A stretch of DNA of 30,035 nt from Bacillota bacterium (GCA_023402355.1 JAEXCG010000052.1:1-30035), one strand, 5' to 3'; counted from the stretch's first letter, positions 14,063-22,178 are shown. The notes: generated by a model not told the origin, from the sequence alone. Made by a program: numbers and translations.

Positions 14063-15604
14063 TCATATGCCTGAACGGACACCTCCTAAAGTATACCCTT
14101 CTTTCTCCCAAATTGCAAGCCATTCTTTCAATCGTTTGAAAAATTCCTGGTTCGTGCTCGTCTTTTCGAGCATGGAGATGAGCTGCTCGGTCGCGTCGTG
14201 CGTGCGCGAGGCGGAAAGCACCCGCCGCACCGCCGCGACGCCCTCCAGCTCCGCGGGGCTGAGCAGCAGCTCCTCCCTGCGCGTGCCGGAGCGCAGCAGG
14301 TCCACGGCCGGGAAGACGCGCCGTTCCGACAGCCGCCGGTCGAGCTGAATTTCCGCGTTACCCGTGCCCTTGAACTCCTCGTAGATGATGTCGTCCATGC
14401 GGCTGCCCGTATCGACCAGCACCGTGGCGATGATGGTGAGGCTGCCGCCCTCCTCCATGTTGCGCGCCGCGCCGAAAAAGCGCTTGGGGCGCTGAAGCAC
14501 GCCGGGGGCGAGGCCGCCGGACATCGCCCGGCCGCCGGGCGCGAGCGCGTTGTAGGCGCGGGAAAGGCGGGTAAGGCTGTCCATCAGCACGACGACGTCC
14601 TTGCCCTGCTCCACCAGGCGCTGTGCGCGCTCGTAGACCATCTCCGACACGCGCACGTGGTTCTCGCTGGGCGCGTCGAACGTGGAGTAGACCACCTCTC
14701 CCAGGACGGAGCGCTTGATGTCCGTCACCTCCTCGGGCCGCTCGTCGATGAGCAACATCATGAGGTGTATGTCCGGGTGGTTCTCGCTCACAGCCTGGGC
14801 GATCTTCTTGAGCAGCACCGTCTTGCCCGCCTTGGGCGGGGCGACGATCAGCGCGCGCTGGCCGAGGCCGATGGGCGCGATGAAGTCGAGCATGCGGATC
14901 GCAAGGTCGCTCTTCCCCTCCCGTGATTCCAGCGTCAGGCGGCGGTTGGGATGAATCGGCGTCATGCGCTCGAACACGCCGCGCCGCGCGGCCTGCTCGG
15001 GCGGGTCGCCGTTGATCGATTCCACGTACATGAGCGCGCTGTAGCGGTCGCCCTCGCGCCGAGGCCGCGTCTTGCCGGAAACCAGGTCGCCGCTCTTCAT
15101 GCCGAAGCGGCGAATCTGCGCGATGGAGACGTACACGTCGTCCCGTCCGGCGGAGCAGTTCTCCGCGCGCAGAAAGCCGTAGCCGTCGGGCTGAATCTCC
15201 AGCACGCCCTGCCCGTCCGAGCACAGCCCCGCCTCGAGCATCTGCGGCACCGCCGGGTTTGACGTGCCGTACTGCTCGTTATAATAGCCCGTCGGGCGCG
15301 CGCGGCGGGGATAGGCGTGGTACGGGTGCGGGGAATGCGCGCTCCGCTGTTCCCCCTCGCGCGCGGGCGAAGCGGATGCCCCTGCCGCGCCAAAGGATTC
15401 TTCCCGGACCGGCTCCGGCGGGGCGATCGGTTCCATCGGGGCGATGGGCTGCGCGGCTTCCGTCCTCACGCAGTTCGCGTCGCTCCGGCGAAGGCATTCC
15501 ACGATGCCCTGCTTGTTGATGCCGGCCGGAAGCCGCACGCCCCGCTCGCGGGCGATCTGGCGAAGCTGCACGACGGTTCTGTTTTCATAGGGTTCGTTTT
15601 CCAA
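14063..15604 (-). CDS. rho: Transcription termination factor Rho
   Basis: Rho is a hexameric RNA helicase that ends transcription of untranslated RNA. The 513-residue form has a Rho_N helical domain (about 6-40, TVVQLRQIARERGV), a Pro/Ala/Arg-rich spacer (about 41-132), a cold-shock RNA-binding domain (133-199), then the RecA-like ATPase with Walker A APPKAGKT (255-262), Walker B VVVLMDSLTRLSRAYN, and the R-loop segment around GGRAMSGGLAPGVLQRPKRF. The spacer is longer than in compact Rho proteins. The TTG at 15604 is preferred, with AGAGGAG 11 bases upstream; an ATT one codon earlier has better spacing, and a TTG at 15652 with GAGGT upstream would add 16 residues. Confidence 0.95.
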   Translation of the reverse strand: MENEPYENRTVVQLRQIARERGVRLPAGINKQGIVECLRRSDANCVRTEAAQPIAPMEPIAPPEPVREESFGAAGASASPAREGEQRSAHSPHPYHAYPRRARPTGYYNEQYGTSNPAVPQMLEAGLCSDGQGVLEIQPDGYGFLRAENCSAGRDDVYVSIAQIRRFGMKSGDLVSGKTRPRREGDRYSALMYVESINGDPPEQAARRGVFERMTPIHPNRRLTLESREGKSDLAIRMLDFIAPIGLGQRALIVAPPKAGKTVLLKKIAQAVSENHPDIHLMMLLIDERPEEVTDIKRSVLGEVVYSTFDAPSENHVRVSEMVYERAQRLVEQGKDVVVLMDSLTRLSRAYNALAPGGRAMSGGLAPGVLQRPKRFFGAARNMEEGGSLTIIATVLVDTGSRMDDIIYEEFKGTGNAEIQLDRRLSERRVFPAVDLLRSGTRREELLLSPAELEGVAAVRRVLSASRTHDATEQLISMLEKTSTNQEFFKRLKEWLAIWEKEGYTLGGVRSGI

Positions 15605-15694
15605 AATGGATTCAGCTCCTCTCGGGGGCGCAAAGATGTGACCTCGTACCAATGGAAAACCTCAGAGCGATTCACGACGGGCCGGAAAAGTGAA

Positions 15695-15711
15695 GCGCGG
15701 CGGCGCCGCGC
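15695..15711 (-). terminator. GC hairpin before rho, terminator or attenuator
   Basis: GCGCGGC and GCCGCGC (15695-15701, 15705-15711) form a 7-pair stem with a 3-base loop, followed on the minus strand by TTCACTTTTCC. It could end the transcript of the upstream methylase gene, 125 bases away, or act in the rho leader. Confidence 0.4.
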
Positions 15712-15776
15712 AGGTCACAGAAAACGGCGTCGGGCCGGTGCTTCGTCCCGCCGTATGCGCGCTAAAGCTTGAAGTT

Positions 15777-15806
15777 GGTATCAATATGTCACAGCTATTG
15801 TATGCC
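15777..15806. promoter_or_regulatory. Imperfect dyad upstream of rho
   Basis: GGTATCAATA and TATTGTATGCC form an interrupted inverted repeat with a 9-base spacer, one bulged base and one G-T pair. It is the only AT-rich patch in the 231-base gap 15605-15835 and contains TACAAT (minus strand), a possible -10 box with a weak -35. An operator or RNA structure cannot be told apart. Confidence 0.35.
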
Positions 15807-15835
15807 GAAAGGAGCCGAACTATACGCTCATGCGT

Positions 15836-16846
15836 CTACGCTTTTTTTGCGATCACCACGTCGCGGTTCACCGCCTGCTCCACCCAATGCTCCAGCGTTT
15901 CAAAAACGCCGCCCTCCGCCACCGCAAACCCCGCGGCCGAAAGTGCCTTCACCACGCCGGCGCGGCGGGTCACGTAGGTATTGAAGGAAACCGCCAGCGC
16001 CCCGCCGGACGAAAGCGCGCCATACCACGCGGGCGCGGCCTTTTCGAGGAGCGAAAGGATGCTGACGCCCTTGCCCGCCGGGCCGTGCTGCACGCCGTAG
16101 GGCAGGTCCGCCGCCATGAGATGCACGCTGCCGGGCCGCAGCAGCACGTCCAGGTCGCGCGTGTCGCCCGAAATGAGCCTGAGCGTGCGCGTATCCCCTT
16201 CCTTGAAGTGCTCGGCCGTGTCGGCGAACACGAACTTGGCTTCGCGCCCGCCGGTCTTGCCGCGAACGGTGAGCGTCCCTTCCGTGCGCCGGTGCTTGAG
16301 GCGGTGAAATTCCAGGTAACGGCTGGTAAAGTCGTCCGCCTCCTTGATGGCCGCCTTGTCCGCGTCCACGCCGGATGCGTTCCAGCCGCGGCGGAGCGCC
16401 AGGTACAGCGCCGTGCCCTTGCCGCAGAGCGGATCGCAGAAGGTCAGCTTCGCGTCGCTCTTTAAGGCAAAGGCGCTTTGCGTCAGCGCCATGCTCAGCA
16501 GCGTATCCGTGAACATCTCGTTCGTCTTGCCCTTGTACTTGAGCAAACCGGGCATGTCCTCCCCGACGTAGGATGGGTGCGTGCGGGCGAGCGGGACCAG
16601 CGCCTTTCCTTCCCTTTGCGCCATCAGGTAAACGCCCGCCTGCTGCGACAGGAGCGCCCATTCCCGCTGGGAGAAGGGCTCCGCCTCGAAGCACAAAAAG
16701 GGCGCGCCGCCGATTTCCTCGCTGTTCACGTCGATTTCACGGCCCATAGCGGCGAGCATCATGCACAGCTCCGCCCTTGCGAGCTGCAAGAGCGACGCGC
16801 GGTAGCGCGCGTTGGGGTGCGGATAGAGCAAAAATGCGTACTCCAT
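15836..16846 (-). CDS. SAM-dependent RNA methyltransferase-like protein (TRM11/UPF0020 type)
   Basis: A 336-residue protein with an N-terminal domain of unclear fold (about 1-110) and a Rossmann methyltransferase domain. The SAM site is DPLCGKGT (138-145), and the catalytic motif is DLPYG (247-251), the variant of D/NPPY seen in guanosine N2-methylases of tRNA or rRNA. No THUMP domain is obvious. The ATG has GGAGG 7 bases upstream. It lies between rpsU and rho, separated from rpsU by a terminator-like hairpin. The likely target is a tRNA or rRNA base, but I cannot name the position; a DNA amino-methylase is less likely because no restriction genes are near. Confidence 0.75.
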   Translation of the reverse strand: MEYAFLLYPHPNARYRASLLQLARAELCMMLAAMGREIDVNSEEIGGAPFLCFEAEPFSQREWALLSQQAGVYLMAQREGKALVPLARTHPSYVGEDMPGLLKYKGKTNEMFTDTLLSMALTQSAFALKSDAKLTFCDPLCGKGTALYLALRRGWNASGVDADKAAIKEADDFTSRYLEFHRLKHRRTEGTLTVRGKTGGREAKFVFADTAEHFKEGDTRTLRLISGDTRDLDVLLRPGSVHLMAADLPYGVQHGPAGKGVSILSLLEKAAPAWYGALSSGGALAVSFNTYVTRRAGVVKALSAAGFAVAEGGVFETLEHWVEQAVNRDVVIAKKA

Positions 16847-16882
16847 AGGAAACCTCCGATTTTATTTTGCCGATGACAGCAA

Positions 16883-16912
16883 AAGACTCCATCGAACAGA
16901 CGATGGAGTCTT
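16883..16912 (-). terminator. rpsU terminator
   Basis: A perfect 12-base-pair stem, AAGACTCCATCG with CGATGGAGTCTT, encloses a 6-base loop. It lies 11 bases past the rpsU stop and ends in TCTTTTGC on the minus strand, a short U run, so read-through into the methylase gene is possible. Confidence 0.75.
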
Positions 16913-16923
16913 GGATGCGAAGC

Positions 16924-17097
16924 TTAGTACTTGCGCTTACGGGCTGCCTCAGCCTTCTTCTTACGCTTGACGCTGGGCTTTTCGTAGTGCTCTCTCTTTC
17001 TGACCTCAGCGATGACGCCGGAACGAGCGCATGAACGCTTAAATCTTCTCAGAGCGCTTTCCAGGGATTCATTCTCCCGAACTCGGATCTCAGACAT
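16924..17097 (-). CDS. rpsU: 30S ribosomal protein S21
   Basis: S21 is a small basic protein of the 30S subunit that helps the ribosome engage the Shine-Dalgarno helix. The minus strand encodes 57 residues beginning MSEIRVRENESLESALRRFK and ending in a lysine/arginine-rich tail (KRKKKAEAARKRKY). This matches the family in length and sequence. The ATG at 17097 has GGAGGG upstream at about 9-10 bases. It has its own consensus promoter (17174-17202) and a terminator, so it can be made alone at high level. Confidence 0.97.
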   Translation of the reverse strand: MSEIRVRENESLESALRRFKRSCARSGVIAEVRKREHYEKPSVKRKKKAEAARKRKY

Positions 17098-17173
17098 GGT
17101 GTTATCCCTCCCCTCCGCTCATCTCGACGAACACATCCGATACGATTTGGAACGGATGGTAACCGTGCACTTT

Positions 17174-17202
17174 ATTATAACGCACTCGGGGATATTCGTC
17201 AA
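17174..17202 (-). promoter_or_regulatory. Consensus sigma-A promoter of rpsU
   Basis: The -35 TTGACG (17197-17202) and the perfect -10 TATAAT (17174-17179) are spaced by 17 bases on the minus strand. An AT-rich stretch precedes the -35. The leader is about 70 bases. Confidence 0.9.
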
Positions 17203-17272
17203 CCACAAATCCAAATTCTTGGACGCATTTATTTTACGGCCGTGGCGGCGCGTGCGTTCCTTAAACACGCGC

Positions 17273-18151
17273 CTATTCCCCGCTCGATTTTCCTTCCTCA
17301 AACGCCGCCCGATGACGCTTGAAGAAATCGTAATACGTGCGCACGCTTTCAAGCTCCGTCCACTTTTTCAGCGTGGCGGGCCGGGCGTCCAGGTCGTAAA
17401 TCTTCGCGCCCTGAATCGAAAGCAGGAAGGGCGAATGCGTGGAGACGACGAGCTGGCAGCCCGCGTAGCGCGCCGATTCCGCCAAGAAGTCCGCCAGCTC
17501 GATCTGACGCGCCGCGGACAGGCTGTTTTCCGGCTCGTCGAGCAGGTAGAGCGCGTCTTCGCGGACGCGCTGGCGAAAGAAGAAGCTCGCGCTCTCGCCG
17601 TTGGACTGCTCGCGCACGTTGTCCATCAGCTGCTCGCGGACAAAGGCAGACTGCGTCCGCCTGCGCGCGCTGTTCTGGCGCTTGAGCGCGTCGTAGTCGT
17701 CCAGCGAGCGCACCCGCACCGAGGAATGGCGCGCCGCCGTGTGCTCGCCAAAGAGCTCCTCCTTCTTGCGGTCGATCCCCTCGTTGAGGCTGCGCACGCC
17801 CAGCATGTAGTCGAACACGTCGTCGCTGGTGACGATGCGGCTCTCCAGCGGAACCGGGTTTTCCACCCATACGCGGCAAAGCTCCACGTAATCTTCAAAG
17901 AAGCTGCTGCGGTTAAAGGGCGTCTCGCGCAGAAGGCGCAGCTTTTCCGCGATCACGTTCAGCGCGGTCGTCTTGCCGGAGCCGTTGCCGCCGTAGAGAA
18001 TCGTGACGGGCTCAAAGTCCAGCCGTGAAAGCCCGGCGGCGGTGAGCACGCCGAAGGGGTACATCGTGTTATAGCAGGTCCGCTTGACGCCCATGCGAAA
18101 ATTCCACTCCGCGTCCGCGTCGGGGAACGCGATGCTCTCCAGGTAGATCAC
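17273..18151 (-). CDS. ABC-type AAA ATPase of unknown role (COG3910-like)
   Basis: A 292-residue soluble ATPase related to the SMC/RecF/ABC group. It has Walker A GGNGSGKTT (54-62), an ABC-signature-like SNGES (183-187), Walker B LYLLDEPENS (201-210) with catalytic Glu207, and the switch histidine in VVSTHSPFLL (His239). The middle region (about 90-180) is charged and replaces the long coiled coil of SMC proteins. There is no membrane segment. The GTG start at 18151 has GGGGG 7 bases upstream and lies 14 bases after a Nudix gene, so they form an operon. No toxin or nuclease partner lies beside it, so a defence role is not supported. The COG assignment is from memory. Confidence 0.8.
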   Translation of the reverse strand: MIYLESIAFPDADAEWNFRMGVKRTCYNTMYPFGVLTAAGLSRLDFEPVTILYGGNGSGKTTALNVIAEKLRLLRETPFNRSSFFEDYVELCRVWVENPVPLESRIVTSDDVFDYMLGVRSLNEGIDRKKEELFGEHTAARHSSVRVRSLDDYDALKRQNSARRRTQSAFVREQLMDNVREQSNGESASFFFRQRVREDALYLLDEPENSLSAARQIELADFLAESARYAGCQLVVSTHSPFLLSIQGAKIYDLDARPATLKKWTELESVRTYYDFFKRHRAAFEEGKSSGE

Positions 18152-18165
18152 CGTGCAGCCCCCTT

Positions 18166-18645
18166 TCAGTACTCCTTTTCCGCGCGCAGGGTGAGCGTCC
18201 GGGGCAGATGAAAGATTTCGGATTTGATGAAGGCCGGATAGAGGGTCCTGCCCTCAAGCTCTTCAAACGGAATCCAGGCGAACGCATGGGTACGCTTCCC
18301 CTCCACGCGCGTAAAGCGCTCTCCCCGCCGCGCCAGGTCGGTCTTTTGGGCGTCGGCCAGGAAAAAGAGGCACAATTCATGATACCTTTCTCCGCTCACC
18401 GATTCGATAAAAAAGCTCTGGTTAAGCCACAGAGGCCTGACGATTTTAGCGTCGATGCCCAGTTCTTCTCTCATTTCCCGTACGAGCGCATCCTCCGCCG
18501 TCTCGTGCAGGTTGACCCGGCCGCCCGGCAGGTATTCGTACGGCGCGCCCTCGTCCCGCATGACGAGCAGCCTGCCCTCGGAAATCAGGATCGCGCAGAC
18601 TCTGTAATTGAACGTGCCCTGTTCGGTTTGAAACGTGGTATCCAT
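18166..18645 (-). CDS. Nudix hydrolase
   Basis: A 159-residue pyrophosphohydrolase that cleaves nucleoside diphosphates linked to another group; the true substrate is unknown. The Nudix box is complete at 42-64 (Gly42, Glu48, Arg56, Glu57, Glu60, Glu61, Gly63), with the preceding YEYLPGG typical of the family. The ATG at 18645 is chosen because AAGGAG lies 7 bases upstream; the longer open frame has no such site. It has its own promoter at 18690-18718 and is followed by the ATPase gene. This is a second Nudix domain in the window, not closely similar to the one fused to NadE. Confidence 0.9.
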   Translation of the reverse strand: MDTTFQTEQGTFNYRVCAILISEGRLLVMRDEGAPYEYLPGGRVNLHETAEDALVREMREELGIDAKIVRPLWLNQSFFIESVSGERYHELCLFFLADAQKTDLARRGERFTRVEGKRTHAFAWIPFEELEGRTLYPAFIKSEIFHLPRTLTLRAEKEY

Positions 18646-18689
18646 CTCTTTCTCCTTTCCGAAAGGAAAGCAATGCGCCGGATGCAATC

Positions 18690-18718
18690 ATTATAGTACG
18701 CCGCTTTCGCCTCGTAAA
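18690..18718 (-). promoter_or_regulatory. Promoter of the Nudix-ATPase operon
   Basis: The -35 TTTACG (18713-18718) and perfect -10 TATAAT (18690-18695) are 17 bases apart on the minus strand, placing the start of transcription about 40 bases before the ATG. Confidence 0.75.
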
Positions 18719-18727
18719 GCGAAAGAA

Positions 18728-18766
18728 CAAATCCCCCTCGCCATCCTGGGACGCGAAAGGGATTTG
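18728..18766 (-). terminator. Terminator of the heat-shock/mtaB/HIT operon
   Basis: CAAATCCC pairs with GGGATTTG, and inside it TCGC pairs with GCGA, with 2-base internal loops and an 11-base terminal loop. The minus strand then reads TTCTTTCGC, a modest U-rich tail. A smaller ACGTTT/AAACGT hairpin (18782-18797) abuts the HIT gene stop. Confidence 0.6.
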
Positions 18767-18797
18767 CCCTCGTTTTGCCGGACGTTTGGGGAAACGT

Positions 18798-19142
18798 TCA
18801 GCCCATCTTACCCTCGAGCGGCCTGCCGCCGAGGATGTGCACGTGCAGGTGCGGAACGCTCTGCTGCGCGTCCGCGCCGCAGTTGGTCACGAGGCGAAAG
18901 CCGCTTTCCGCGAGCCCCAGCTCGCCCGCGACCTTCGCCGCCTTGCGCAGAAGGCCCGCCAGAAACGCGTCGCTCTCGCCCTGCGCCGCGTAGACGTCGC
19001 TCACGTGCTTCTTGGGAATCACCAGCACGTGCACGGGGGCCTGCGGCGCGATGTCGTAAAAGGCCAGCACCTCGTCGTCCTCGTACGCCTTCTTCGAGGG
19101 GATCTCGCCCGCGGCGATCTTGCAAAACAGACAGTCTTCCAT
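18798..19142 (-). CDS. HIT family nucleotide-binding protein
   Basis: A 114-residue histidine-triad protein, probably a hydrolase of nucleoside phosphoramidates or dinucleotides. It carries the triad HLHVH (His98, His100, His102) in PHLHVHILGG and an N-terminal DCLFCKI with a Cys pair that often binds zinc with later histidines. The ATG at 19142 is preferred: AAAGGAG lies 9 bases upstream and MEDCLFCKI is the common family start. An earlier ATG at 19178 overlaps the mtaB stop but has no spaced ribosome site. It is the last gene of the hrcA operon, a frequent Clostridial position next to mtaB. Confidence 0.93.
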   Translation of the reverse strand: MEDCLFCKIAAGEIPSKKAYEDDEVLAFYDIAPQAPVHVLVIPKKHVSDVYAAQGESDAFLAGLLRKAAKVAGELGLAESGFRLVTNCGADAQQSVPHLHVHILGGRPLEGKMG

Positions 19143-19174
19143 CTTCAAGCACTCCTTTGTCGGGCTCTCGCCCG

Positions 19175-20470
19175 TCATTCCTCCGCGATTCGCGCGACCA
19201 GTCCTTCCTCCGTCGCGCCCTCCACGATCACGTCCCGCACGTCGCCGGGGCGGGCGTCGCCCGTCGCGCGCACGTGCACGTAGGTGTCCGTGTAGCCCGT
19301 GAGCATGCCCTGCTCGTCCCGCTCCTCAAAGAGCACGCTCTTTCGCGTGCCGATCTGGCGCTTTAGATCGGCGCGCGCGAGTTCCTTCCCCAAGGCGATC
19401 AGCCGCCGCGCGCGCTCCTCGCGCACCTCGCGGGGCACGCTGCCCTCCATCGCCGCGGCGGGCGTGCCCTCGCGCTCGGAATATGGGAACACGTGGATGC
19501 GCGAAAACCCCGCCGCGCGCACGGTCTCCATCGTCTCCAAAAATTCCTGCTCCGTCTCGCCCGGAAAGCCCGTCATCACGTCCGTGGTGAGCGCGCAGCC
19601 CGGAAACGCCTCCCGCAGCATGCGGCACGCCGCCAGGTATTCGCCCGACGTGTAGCGCCTGCGCATGCGGGCGAGCACCGCGTCGCTGCCGCTTTGCAGC
19701 GCCAGGTGAAACTGCGGGCAGACTTTGGGCATGGCCTGAAGCGCCCTCACGAAATCTTCGGTCACGATCACGGGCTCCAGCGAGCCCAGCCTGATGCGAA
19801 GCGCGCCCTCGGCGCCCTGCGCGGCGCGGATGGCGTCCGCCAGCGTGGTGCCGTCCTTCAGGTCGCGGCCGTAGCTCGTCAGATGAATGCCCGTGAGCAC
19901 GAGCTCGCGAAAGCCCGCCGCGCACAGGTCGCTCGCCTCCCTGCGGATCTCCTCCAGCGGACGGGAACGGATCGGCCCGCGCACGTAGGGGATGATGCAG
20001 TAGGTGCAGTAGCGGTCGCAGCCCTCCTGAATCTTCATCGTCGCGCGCGTGTGTCCCTCGTGCGCGTGCACCGTAAGCGCCTCGAACGGCGCGCGGCGCA
20101 GCCCCTCCACCGCGATCAGCGTCTCGCCCGAGGCCTCCGCCTCGCGCAGCAGCTCCACGACCTCGCCGCGCCGCTGCGTGCCCAGAATCAGCCGCACCCC
20201 CGGAAGCCGCAGCGACTGCGCCGCGCGCTGGGCGAGGCAGCCCGTGACCACGATGTGCGCCTCGGGGTTTTTGCGCGCGCAGCGCCGAATGGCCTGCATG
20301 GACTTCTTGTCGCCCGTGCCGGTCACCGTGCAGGTGTTGATCACGTACACGTCCGCCAGGCTGTCGAAGGGAACGACCTCGTACCCGGCCCCCTGAAACC
20401 GCTCCAGCATCGCCTGAGTGTCGTACTGGTTCACCTTGCAGCCCAGGGTATGAAATGCCACTTTGCTCAT
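19175..20470 (-). CDS. mtaB: tRNA t6A37 methylthiotransferase MtaB
   Basis: MtaB is a radical-SAM enzyme that adds a methylthio group to t6A at tRNA position 37, forming ms2t6A. The 431-residue protein has the UPF0004 domain with cluster-binding Cys11, Cys47 and Cys78, the radical-SAM CDRYCTYC (Cys151, Cys155, Cys158), and a C-terminal TRAM RNA-binding domain (about 370-431). The opening HTLGCKVNQYD is typical of MtaB rather than MiaB or RimO. The start has GGAG and GAGG upstream and lies 4 bases after the rsmE stop. Its substrate is made by the pathway that begins with Sua5 (8819-9841). Confidence 0.95.
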   Translation of the reverse strand: MSKVAFHTLGCKVNQYDTQAMLERFQGAGYEVVPFDSLADVYVINTCTVTGTGDKKSMQAIRRCARKNPEAHIVVTGCLAQRAAQSLRLPGVRLILGTQRRGEVVELLREAEASGETLIAVEGLRRAPFEALTVHAHEGHTRATMKIQEGCDRYCTYCIIPYVRGPIRSRPLEEIRREASDLCAAGFRELVLTGIHLTSYGRDLKDGTTLADAIRAAQGAEGALRIRLGSLEPVIVTEDFVRALQAMPKVCPQFHLALQSGSDAVLARMRRRYTSGEYLAACRMLREAFPGCALTTDVMTGFPGETEQEFLETMETVRAAGFSRIHVFPYSEREGTPAAAMEGSVPREVREERARRLIALGKELARADLKRQIGTRKSVLFEERDEQGMLTGYTDTYVHVRATGDARPGDVRDVIVEGATEEGLVARIAEE

Positions 20471-20474
20471 GTCC

Positions 20475-21209
20475 TCACTCCATCTGCCCGGACAGGCACA
20501 GCGCCATCGTCAGCGCGGCCATGCCCGCCGTCTCCGTGCGCAGGATGCGCGGGCCCAGCGTCACGGGGCGCGCCCCGCGATCGTGCAGCCACGCGACCTC
20601 CTCCTTCGTCATGCCGCCCTCCGGACCTATGACGATGGCGATGCGCTGGGCGTTCGTCTCGCGGATCGCCGCGCGGATGCCGCCCTCCCGCGCCTCCTCC
20701 CAGGGGACGAGCACGAGGTCGTAATCCTCCGAAAGCGCCTGCGACATGCCCGCAAGCGGCTGCGGCGCCGAAACCTCCGGCACGCGCGCCCGGCCGCATT
20801 GCTTGGCCGCCTCGCGCGCGATGCGCTGCCAGCGCTCCCGCTTCTTTTCGCCGTCCTTTCCGGAAAGCTGCACGACGCAGCGCTCCATCTGCACGGGGAC
20901 GACCGCGTATACGCCCAGCTCCGTGCACTTTTGCAGGATAAATTCCATCTTTTCAGCTTTGGGCAGGCCCTGGTAGAGCGTCACGCGCACGTTCGGCTCG
21001 TGATCCGGGAGCGCCGACAGAATTTCAGCGATCACGCCCTCCTTGGACACCTCCGTCAGCCTCGCCGCGTAGCGGCAGACGCCGTCGAGCAGCTCCACCT
21101 CGTCGCCGGGCGCAAGGCGCAGGACGCGCGCGGCATGCTGCGCGTCCCCGGCCTCCAGCCGGGCCATACTGCCCTGAACGCCGTCTTCATTTACAAAAAA
21201 GCGGTGCAT
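20475..21209 (-). CDS. rsmE: 16S rRNA (uracil-1498-N3)-methyltransferase
   Basis: RsmE methylates U1498 in the decoding region of 16S rRNA. The 244-residue protein has an N-terminal PUA-like RNA-binding domain (about 1-70) and a SPOUT trefoil-knot domain with KMEFILQKCTELG (87-99) and the SAM-binding loop IGPEGGM (194-200). Length and motifs are normal. The start has GAGGG upstream. It follows prmA by 24 bases and precedes mtaB by 4, inside the heat-shock operon. Confidence 0.96.
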   Translation of the reverse strand: MHRFFVNEDGVQGSMARLEAGDAQHAARVLRLAPGDEVELLDGVCRYAARLTEVSKEGVIAEILSALPDHEPNVRVTLYQGLPKAEKMEFILQKCTELGVYAVVPVQMERCVVQLSGKDGEKKRERWQRIAREAAKQCGRARVPEVSAPQPLAGMSQALSEDYDLVLVPWEEAREGGIRAAIRETNAQRIAIVIGPEGGMTKEEVAWLHDRGARPVTLGPRILRTETAGMAALTMALCLSGQME

Positions 21210-21233
21210 AGTTCCCTCTTTTCGGATCGTATT

Positions 21234-22178
21234 TTACGCGATCTTCGCCGCGAGGCAGACCCACTCGCCCTTCTCGATGCGCCGGTCCACCACGTACCCC
21301 GCCGCCTGCAAAGCGCGCAGCACGTCCTCCTCGCGCTCCCTGATGATGCCGGAGCAGATGAACACGCCGCCTTCGCGGATGTGCGCCTTCGCCGGGCCGC
21401 ACAGCGCGCAGATCACGTCCGCGATGATGTTGGCGACCACCACGTCCGCGGTCTCGTCCGCTTCCTTGAGCAGGTCGCCCGCCTGCGCGCGCACGACGCT
21501 CTGCATGGCGTTCTTCTGGATGTTCTCCTTCGCGACCTCCACGGCCTTTTCGTCCAGGTCGATGGCGAGCACGTCCCGCGCGCCCAGCATCGCCGCCGCG
21601 ATGGCGAGGATACCAGTGCCCGTGCCCACGTCGATGCACGTCAAGCCCGCGCGCACGTAGCGTTCGAGCATCTGCATGCACATGTAGGTCGTCTCGTGCG
21701 TGCCCGTGCCGAAGGCCATGCCGGGGTCCATCTCGATCACCAGGTCGTCCGGCTGCTTTTCGTACGGCTCCCACGAGGGCTTTACCACGATGCGCTCACC
21801 CGCGCGGAAGGGCTTGTAGTACTTCTTCCAGTTCTCGGCCCAGTCCTGCTCGTGCACCGTCTCGCGCGTGAGCTTCAGGCTGCCGAGGTCTAGCCCCAGG
21901 TCCATGCCCTTCAGCGCCGAAAGCCGCGCGCTGACAAAGGAAAGCACCTCCGGCGTGGACGCGCCCTCTTCAAAGTAGGCCTTGACCAGCACGTCCTCCG
22001 ACATGCCGTCTAAAATGTGCTCGTCCAGCATGTCCCACATGCCCTCCGGCTTTTGCGCGTTCAGCACGTCGCTGCGGTCCTCGATGCTCGTGCCCGTCGC
22101 GCCCGCGCTCATCAAAAGCTCGGAGACGATGTCCGCGCCCTCCGTCGTCGTGTGAACGGCCGCTTCCACCCAATCCAT
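21234..22178 (-). CDS. prmA: Ribosomal protein L11 methyltransferase
   Basis: PrmA trimethylates lysines and the amino terminus of ribosomal protein L11. The 314-residue protein has an N-terminal substrate-recognition domain (about 1-110), the hallmark DPGMAFGTGTHETT (151-164), the SAM-binding DVGTGTG (183-189) and the catalytic-site VVVANI (246-251). The ATG has a perfect AGGAGG 7 bases upstream. It lies 61 bases after dnaJ, the usual Bacillota order, and is probably transcribed from the hrcA promoter. Confidence 0.96.
   Translation of the reverse strand: MDWVEAAVHTTTEGADIVSELLMSAGATGTSIEDRSDVLNAQKPEGMWDMLDEHILDGMSEDVLVKAYFEEGASTPEVLSFVSARLSALKGMDLGLDLGSLKLTRETVHEQDWAENWKKYYKPFRAGERIVVKPSWEPYEKQPDDLVIEMDPGMAFGTGTHETTYMCMQMLERYVRAGLTCIDVGTGTGILAIAAAMLGARDVLAIDLDEKAVEVAKENIQKNAMQSVVRAQAGDLLKEADETADVVVANIIADVICALCGPAKAHIREGGVFICSGIIREREEDVLRALQAAGYVVDRRIEKGEWVCLAAKIA

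Noticed and set aside
17273..18645. Phage-defence system made of the ATPase and Nudix genes
   Set aside because: There is no effector domain, no neighbouring defence gene and no compositional change; it is kept only as a low-level lead.
20463..21893. A 476-residue plus-strand frame opposite rsmE and prmA
   Set aside because: Shadow of two well-recognised genes with no motif of its own.
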